Shown here piece after piece: positions 22,642-27,469 of a stretch of 27,469 nt of DNA. Every line of letters starts with the position of its first letter. The first letter of the stretch is position 1. The stretch comes from an uncultured Acetatifactor sp. (GTDB lineage: Bacteria > Bacillota > Clostridia > Lachnospirales > Lachnospiraceae), in NCBI GenBank assembly GCA_910584435.1, contig CAJUAP010000054.1, positions 1 to 27,469 of the forward strand, given 5' to 3'. Made by a program: the position numbers and the translations under genes. The notes beneath the pieces are model-generated. The model was not told the DNA's origin, ran no database searches, and worked only from the letters and a program-made list of their open reading frames with translations.

Positions 22642-22669
22642 AGCATCGGCTCAAAGCCGGTGCTTTTTT
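22642..22669. terminator. Terminator between the DUF4870 gene and the leftward lipoprotein gene
   Basis: AGCATCGGCT (22642-22651) pairs with AGCCGGTGCT (22655-22664) with one G-U pair and a 3-base loop, followed by TTTTTT to 22669. The minus strand also has a T-run (from AAAAATGAAAAAG), so it may serve both convergent genes. Confidence 0.9.
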
Positions 22670-22674
22670 GTTTC

Positions 22675-23154
22675 TTAGTTGTTATATTCCATGGCCAAAT
22701 CAGCATCCTTTGGCGTCTCGCCGTGAAGAAATGAAATGATGATTTGAACCCGTTTGTAGGCACGTGAATAGTTTTGTCTGGCATATTCGGCTGTGGATTC
22801 CTGATAGGAATGATTGCTGTATGCTTCATAATAATTTGCCACCGCTTCGCTCATGTACTGGCTGGCTTCGTCAGCCAGAGGTTCCAGATATTCAAATTCT
22901 TCGGGAAAATCAAGTCTTGCAAAGGCACGAAAAACAATATCCAAGTCATCAAGGTAAGTTAAAAGTTCATCCACAGCATTTTCGGACCGGGCATTAATAT
23001 TGTTGATTCCGGTATCAATCTCGGATATTTTGGTGCAGAAATCATCCATGCTGTTCTGGAACTGCGTCAATTCAGGGTCTTCGCCGCAGGCAGTCAACAG
23101 CAAAGCTGTAAGAATTATGATGCAAATCTTTTGCAATGGTTTCTTTTTATTCAA
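22675..23154 (-). CDS. Small lipoprotein of unknown function
   Basis: With a TTG start at 23154, eight bases after GGAGG, the 159-residue product has a basic N-terminus (NKKKPLQK), a hydrophobic core and the lipobox LTAC with Cys23. This predicts a lipid-anchored protein on the outer face of the membrane. The mature part is acidic and mostly helical, with no recognised motif. The frame extends upstream to 23274, but the extension has no binding site and would bury the signal peptide. It is a single gene with its own promoter (23177-23205), divergent from metH. The lipoprotein nature is well supported; the function is not known. Confidence 0.8.
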   Translation of the reverse strand: MNKKKPLQKICIIILTALLLTACGEDPELTQFQNSMDDFCTKISEIDTGINNINARSENAVDELLTYLDDLDIVFRAFARLDFPEEFEYLEPLADEASQYMSEAVANYYEAYSNHSYQESTAEYARQNYSRAYKRVQIIISFLHGETPKDADLAMEYNN

Positions 23155-23176
23155 TTGTCCGACCTCCAATTCATAA

Positions 23177-23205
23177 ATTTTACCATAATTTGTGCTTTTT
23201 CGCAA
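23177..23205 (-). promoter_or_regulatory. Promoter of the lipoprotein gene
   Basis: On the minus strand, TTGCGA (23200-23205), a 17-base spacer and TAAAAT (23177-23182) preceded by TGG form an extended -10 promoter. Confidence 0.6.
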
Positions 23206-23227
23206 GTGTTTTGGATAAATACGCCCC

Positions 23228-23257
23228 TTTACTATTAATTCCGGTCTGTGATATGAT
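23228..23257 (+). promoter_or_regulatory. Promoter of metH
   Basis: TTTACT (23228-23233), an 18-base spacer and TATGAT (23252-23257) preceded by TGA (extended -10) lie 36 bases before the metH start at 23294. The short leader leaves no room for an S-box or cobalamin riboswitch. Confidence 0.55.
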
Positions 23258-23293
23258 ATAGAGTAGGTTTTCATAGGAAGAGGTTGAACGGAG

Positions 23294-25963
23294 ATGACAA
23301 GGGAAGAATTTGACAGTATTGCAAAGTCTTATCTGTATTTGGACGGCGCAACGGGATCGAATCTGGTAAGGGCAGGGATGCCTTCCGGTGTGTGCCCGGA
23401 GCAATGGATTCTGGAGCATGAAGATGTAATGCTGGACTTGCAGAGGCGTTATGTGGCAGCAGGTACAAACATTCTCTATGCGCCTACTTTTACTGCCAAT
23501 AGAGTGAAGCTGGCAGAGTATGGATTACAAGAATATCTGCAGACCATGATAAAAGGGTTGGTTGGATGCTCCAGAAAGGCTGCACAAGGTGCGGATCATC
23601 CGGTCTATGTGGCCGGAGATTTGACTATGACAGGTGAGCAGCTCAAACCCATAGGCAGGATGGATTTGGAAGAACTGATTGATATATATAAAGAGCAGAT
23701 TACTGCTCTGCAGGCAGCCGGTGTGGATTTGCTTGTGGTGGAGACCATGATGAGCCTGGCGGAGGCAAGGGCGGCTTTAATTGCCGCAAAGGAAGTCTGC
23801 AGTCTGCCTGTGATGGTAACTATGACATTTGAATCGGATGGCCGGACATTATATGGTACGGATGCCAGAACCGCCGCTGTTGTGCTGGAATCCTTAGGAG
23901 CGGCGGCAATCGGGGTCAATTGTTCTACAGGACCGGCGCATATGCAGCAGATTACAGCAGAGATGGCAGCATACACAAATGCGGTTCCCATCATTGTAAA
24001 GCCTAATGCAGGGCTGCCCTTTGTGGATGAACAGGGGCGGACATGCTATCATATGGATGCGGAGGAGTTTGCGGAGGAAATGAGGCTTCTGGTGGATGCC
24101 GGAGCTTCCATACTTGGCGGCTGCTGCGGCACCACACCGGAATTTATCCGGCAGATTCATGATGCATTCGGCGAGGGCCTGGTTCCGGCCATATCCCGAA
24201 GAAGCGCCGGACAGAGGATGCTTGCTTCCGAACGTCAGACGGTGGCATTTGGATTGGATGACGGATTTATGATTGTGGGAGAACGCATTAATCCTACCGG
24301 CAAGAAGCTGCTGCAGGCCCAGCTTCGGGAAGGGTGCTTCGACAAGGTGCTGCAGTTTGCGGAAGAGCAGGAGCAGAACGGTGCGAAGATTCTGGATATT
24401 AACATGGGTATGAGCGGCATAGATGAAAAGGCTCTGATGCTGCGGGCCATAGAAGAAGTCAGCGGTGTTACGAACCTGCCCCTTTCGCTGGATTCCAGCC
24501 ATGTGGATGTGCTTGAGGCGGCGCTGCGGCGCTATCCGGGAAGGGCGTTGGTCAACTCGGTTTCGCTGGAGAGGGAGAAGTATGAAAGGCTTCTGCCCAT
24601 TGTCAGAAAATATGGCGCCATGTTTATTCTGCTGCCGCTGTCGGATAAGGGACTGCCTGAAAATATGGAGGAGAAGAAGCAGATTATCGAAACTGTGCTT
24701 GAGAGGGCATACCAGCTGGGCATGGACAGCAGGGATGTGGTGGTGGATGGTCTGGTAGCAACGGTGGGGGCCAATAAGAGGGCGGCTCTGGAAACCCTGG
24801 AAACCATAAGGTATTGTAAGGAGAAGGGGCTTGCAACCATCTGCGGACTGTCCAATATTTCCTTTGGTATGCCGGAGCGGAGTTTTGTGAATACGGCCTT
24901 TTTGACCTTGGCCATCAGAGAAGGGCTGACAATGGCAATCGCCAACCCTTCCCAGGAGCTTCTGGTAAGCTGCGCATTGGCGGCGGATCTGCTTCTGGCC
25001 AAGGAAGAAGCGGATATTCGCTATATAGAATATGCTGCAGCCGTGGCGGAAAACAGGGAGAAAAGAGAGGAACAAATGCGCAGGCGTCTGTCGGAAAATA
25101 CTTTATTCCATGGAAACGAGGGAAATCATTCCGGGGATACAGCAGGAGACAGTTCGGGAAGTCCACAGAGAACAGCAGGTGATGTCCCGGGGAGTAAGCA
25201 GGGAACAGCGCGAGACGGTTCGGGAAGTCAGCAGGGAACAGCAGGGGATGGTTCAGGAGGTTCACAGAGAGCAGGGAGAAATGGTTCGGATGGTTTGCGG
25301 GGAGCAGCAGGAGGCATGGGGGGATTAGAGAAAAGCCCGTCCCAGGAAGCTTTGTACAAAGCGGTTATGAAGGGGAATAGAAACGGAATCGGGGCATTGA
25401 CCAAAACTGCGCTGGCAGAGGGGGATGAGCCAGCGGCGCTTTTGAACGAAGTGCTGCTGCCTGCCATCAATGAGGTGGGGGAATTATTTGATAAGGGGAA
25501 ATATTTCCTGCCGCAGCTGATAGCCAGCGCGGAGGCTATGAAGAATTCCATTGAAATATTGGAACCGCTTCTGCTGAAGGAAAGCGAAGGTTCGGAGAAG
25601 CCGGTGGTAGTCATTGCCACTGTGGAGGGGGATATTCATGATATCGGCAAGAACCTGGTGGCGCTGATGCTGAAAAATTACGGTTTCCAGGTGGTTGATT
25701 TAGGGAAGGATGTTCCCAGGGAAGAGATAATCCGGGCGGCGAAAGAGCATCACGCGCAGATCATAGCACTTTCTGCATTGATGACAACTACCATGCAGCG
25801 CATGAGAGAAGTGGTCGCATTGGCGAGAGAAGAGGGTGTGGCGGCCAAAGTTATGATCGGCGGAGCGGTAATCACTCAGGATTATGCGGATGAGATAGGG
25901 GCGGACGGATATTCGCAGGATGCTGCGGAAGCCGTAAAGCTGGCACAACGGCTTGTGCAGTAA
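23294..25963 (+). CDS. metH: Cobalamin-dependent methionine synthase, short form
   Basis: This enzyme moves a methyl group from 5-methyltetrahydrofolate through cobalamin to homocysteine. The 889 residues hold a homocysteine-binding barrel (about 1-295) with zinc ligands Cys210, Cys277 and Cys278, a pterin-binding barrel (about 325-580, starting FMIVGERINPTG), a helical cap (about 685-765) and a cobalamin-binding domain with DIHDIG (residues 780-785, axial ligand His782). The C-terminal AdoMet-binding reactivation domain of E. coli MetH (over 1200 residues) is absent, so another protein must reactivate oxidised cobalamin. Between the pterin and cap domains lies an unusual Gly/Ser/Arg-rich linker made of 11-residue repeats. 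ATG 23294 has only a moderate ribosome binding site (GAAGAGG) upstream. Confidence 0.94.
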   Translation: MTREEFDSIAKSYLYLDGATGSNLVRAGMPSGVCPEQWILEHEDVMLDLQRRYVAAGTNILYAPTFTANRVKLAEYGLQEYLQTMIKGLVGCSRKAAQGADHPVYVAGDLTMTGEQLKPIGRMDLEELIDIYKEQITALQAAGVDLLVVETMMSLAEARAALIAAKEVCSLPVMVTMTFESDGRTLYGTDARTAAVVLESLGAAAIGVNCSTGPAHMQQITAEMAAYTNAVPIIVKPNAGLPFVDEQGRTCYHMDAEEFAEEMRLLVDAGASILGGCCGTTPEFIRQIHDAFGEGLVPAISRRSAGQRMLASERQTVAFGLDDGFMIVGERINPTGKKLLQAQLREGCFDKVLQFAEEQEQNGAKILDINMGMSGIDEKALMLRAIEEVSGVTNLPLSLDSSHVDVLEAALRRYPGRALVNSVSLEREKYERLLPIVRKYGAMFILLPLSDKGLPENMEEKKQIIETVLERAYQLGMDSRDVVVDGLVATVGANKRAALETLETIRYCKEKGLATICGLSNISFGMPERSFVNTAFLTLAIREGLTMAIANPSQELLVSCALAADLLLAKEEADIRYIEYAAAVAENREKREEQMRRRLSENTLFHGNEGNHSGDTAGDSSGSPQRTAGDVPGSKQGTARDGSGSQQGTAGDGSGGSQRAGRNGSDGLRGAAGGMGGLEKSPSQEALYKAVMKGNRNGIGALTKTALAEGDEPAALLNEVLLPAINEVGELFDKGKYFLPQLIASAEAMKNSIEILEPLLLKESEGSEKPVVVIATVEGDIHDIGKNLVALMLKNYGFQVVDLGKDVPREEIIRAAKEHHAQIIALSALMTTTMQRMREVVALAREEGVAAKVMIGGAVITQDYADEIGADGYSQDAAEAVKLAQRLVQ
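25139..25303 (+). repeat. Five 33-bp repeats encoding an 11-residue linker repeat in metH
   Basis: Units start at 25139, 25172, 25205, 25238 and 25271 and encode TAGDSSGSPQR, TAGDVPGSKQG, TARDGSGSQQG, TAGDGSGGSQR and AGRNGSDGLRG. A further partial unit (AAGGMGG) follows. They lie between the pterin-binding and cobalamin domains and are predicted to be a flexible, disordered linker. Confidence 0.9.
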
Positions 25964-26225
25964 CCCCATGCATCGGGCCTCTCCGCCCTGCGTGTCAGCC
26001 GGGATACCGTGTGTCTGTCCTTTGGTACACAGTGGTTCATGCAGCCCGCGAAGTACATAGGGATTGGTGCACAGCTGTCTGGTACGCCATAGAACAGGGT
26101 ATGGCTGTGAGGTTTCGGCAAGGTAAGTTTCAGGACTTTCATGGGGTTACTGTGTGGAGTTTGTGTATGTGCGGTACTCGCAGACTCTGATAAATACAAA
26201 AAGCCGCACAGAAATGAGGTATAAA
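25964..26225. other. 262-base gap with no supported gene
   Basis: This gap between metH and the acetolactate synthase gene contains an open frame on the minus strand (25882-26199) that overlaps the end of metH and has no supported start. I saw no T-box (no AGGGTGG-type motif) or S-box. Its composition and local repetition (for example GTACACAG and GTGCACAG) suggest an intergenic repeat element, but this cannot be shown from one copy. Confidence 0.4.
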
Positions 26226-27469
26226 ATGATTGGTGCGGATGCTATAGTTAAGTGTCTGGAGGCAGAAGGCGTCACTACGGTATTCGGGTATCCCGGTGTG
26301 GCAATCTGCCCTTTTTATAACAGTATCTTAGAATCCGAAATCAGAACGATTCTGATTCGGACAGAGCAGAATGCAGCCCATGCGGCAAGCGGAGTGTCAA
26401 GAATGACAGGGAAACCGGGTGTGTGCGCCGTGACTTCCGGACCGGGCGCTGCCAATGTCATCACCGGGATTGCCACGGCATTTGCGGACAGCATTCCCCT
26501 GATATGCATTACCGGCCAGGTGAACAGTGAACTTCTGGGCAGCGATGTGTTCCAGGAGGCTGACATTACGGGGGCGGTGGAATCTTTTGTGAAGTACAGC
26601 TATCTGGTGAAGGATGCAAACGAGATTCCCAGAATTATGAAGGAGGCTTTCCATATTGCCAATACCGGCAGAAAGGGTCCGGTGCTGATTGACGTGCCCA
26701 TAGATGTTCAAAACGCTCCGGTGGGTAAATTCAAATATCCTGAAGAGGTGTCTCTGCGTACTTATAAGCCAACGGTCAAGGGGCATATTGTGCAGATTAA
26801 GAAGGTAGTTAAGGAGTTGGAAAAGGCCAAAAGACCGCTTATCTGCGCAGGAGGCGGTGTGCTTTTGAGTGAGGCGGAAGGAGAACTGCGTCATTTTGTG
26901 GAAGAACACAGGATTCCGGTGGTGTCTACCATGATGGGCATCGGCGTAATGCCCACGGAGCATCCGCAGTATTATGGGATGGTTGGAAATAACGGAAAAG
27001 CCTATGCCAATCGCGCCATGAGTGAATGCGATCTGCTGATTATGGTAGGTGCTAGAGTGGCAGATCGGGCGGTGAACCAGCCGGATCTGATTACAAAGGA
27101 TAAGGTGCTGGTGCATATTGATGTGGATCCTGCGGAAATCGGTAAAAATGCAGGTCCTACCATACCTTTGGTGGGAGATGCCAGACATATTTTCCAGGAT
27201 CTTGCAAAAGAAGAATTTTCCTGCCGTTGTGATGCATGGATAGAATCCCTGGAGAGTTATCGGAGCACCATGGAGAAAAAGCGGAATCCCAATCCTGACT
27301 ACGTGGACCCGGCGGCCTTCATCAGCAGACTTTCGGAGAAGATGGAAGAAGACGCCGTTTATGTGGCGGATGTAGGTCAGAATCAGATTTGGTCCTGCGG
27401 CTATGTCAAAGTGCGGAAGGGAAAATTTCTTACTTCCGGCGGAATGGGAACCATGGGGTATTCTATTCC
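26226..27469 (+). CDS. Acetolactate synthase large subunit-type thiamine diphosphate enzyme (3' end missing)
   Basis: The frame opens at ATG 26226, seven bases after GAGG, and runs off the window after 414 complete codons. It begins MIGADAIVKCLEAEGVTTVF followed by GYPG, has the conserved thiamine-binding Glu47 in RTEQNAAHAASGVSR, GPGAANVITGIATA, FQEADITGAVESF, and ends in the start of the C-terminal thiamine-binding domain (YVADVGQNQIW, then SGGMGTMGYS). This pattern is that of acetolactate synthase, which makes acetolactate or acetohydroxybutyrate from pyruvate in branched-chain amino acid synthesis. Related enzymes of the superfamily exist, so the exact reaction is less certain. The residue after GYPG is Val rather than the usual Gly. 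A small subunit gene is not visible. Confidence 0.85.
   Translation, partial: MIGADAIVKCLEAEGVTTVFGYPGVAICPFYNSILESEIRTILIRTEQNAAHAASGVSRMTGKPGVCAVTSGPGAANVITGIATAFADSIPLICITGQVNSELLGSDVFQEADITGAVESFVKYSYLVKDANEIPRIMKEAFHIANTGRKGPVLIDVPIDVQNAPVGKFKYPEEVSLRTYKPTVKGHIVQIKKVVKELEKAKRPLICAGGGVLLSEAEGELRHFVEEHRIPVVSTMMGIGVMPTEHPQYYGMVGNNGKAYANRAMSECDLLIMVGARVADRAVNQPDLITKDKVLVHIDVDPAEIGKNAGPTIPLVGDARHIFQDLAKEEFSCRCDAWIESLESYRSTMEKKRNPNPDYVDPAAFISRLSEKMEEDAVYVADVGQNQIWSCGYVKVRKGKFLTSGGMGTMGYSI

Noticed and set aside
23155..23293. Possible S-box or cobalamin riboswitch before metH
   Set aside because: The interval between the lipoprotein start and metH is only about 140 bases, with the metH -10 at 23252-23257, and no conserved riboswitch motif is present.
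25032..25328. Second open frame inside metH encoding 11-residue repeats rich in Arg, Glu and Gln
   Set aside because: The 33-bp repeats keep all frames periodic, so this is a shadow of the metH linker. It has no ribosome binding site.
25882..26199. 105-codon open frame on the minus strand overlapping the metH end
   Set aside because: It overlaps metH coding sequence, lacks a credible start and matches no domain I know. The gap is noted separately as a possible repeat element.

Overview
The window looks like chromosomal DNA of an anaerobic Gram-positive of the class Clostridia, most likely a Lachnospiraceae-type gut bacterium. The reasons are moderate G+C, strong AGGAGG-type ribosome binding sites, a LytTR/GHKL two-component pair, a short cobalamin-dependent methionine synthase, linked pyrB-pyrI, and clostridial membrane families (DUF4190, DUF2752, DUF4870). 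The family assignment is an inference from gene content; no rRNA or other marker is present. 25 genes are called: 23 look intact or are cut only by the window edge, and 2 are broken. No tRNA, rRNA, CRISPR array or complete mobile element was seen.

Layout. (1) 1-4393: lower-glycolysis cluster gap (5' end missing), pgk, a small MazG-type pyrophosphohydrolase, and tpiA. Every gap in this cluster carries a different repetitive or hairpin-forming element, and two of them show paired substitutions that keep a stem intact. (2) 4405-9846: a LytTR response regulator, a membrane-less GHKL histidine kinase, and two ABC exporter half-transporters, with a 21-bp-period direct repeat between the kinase and the exporters that fits a LytTR operator. 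(3) 9898-13672: a leftward gene of unknown function, then an OmpR-type regulator with a large membrane histidine kinase. (4) 13673-15889: an AT-rich, decayed accessory stretch with a frameshifted secreted-protein gene whose ribosome binding site is followed by ATT, an unknown membrane protein, and a relic of an Rpn-family nuclease. (5) 16090-19162: a DUF362 protein, then leftward nitroreductase, pyrB and pyrI, with a UUCG-loop terminator just upstream of pyrB. (6) 19256-22669: a chemoreceptor and a three-gene membrane-protein operon of unknown function. (7) 22675-27469: a leftward lipoprotein gene, divergent from metH (with an unusual 11-residue-repeat linker), and an acetolactate synthase large subunit gene cut by the window end.

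How they work together. gap, pgk and tpiA form the triose part of glycolysis. PyrB and PyrI are the two subunits of aspartate transcarbamoylase. The LytTR pair plus two exporters reads as a sensing and export module whose signal and cargo are not visible here. The most interesting material is non-coding: hairpin repeat families in the glycolytic gaps, the nested palindrome and direct repeat before the exporters, and the possible attenuator before pyrB. No single clearly new multi-gene system stands out; the best candidates are listed as findings.
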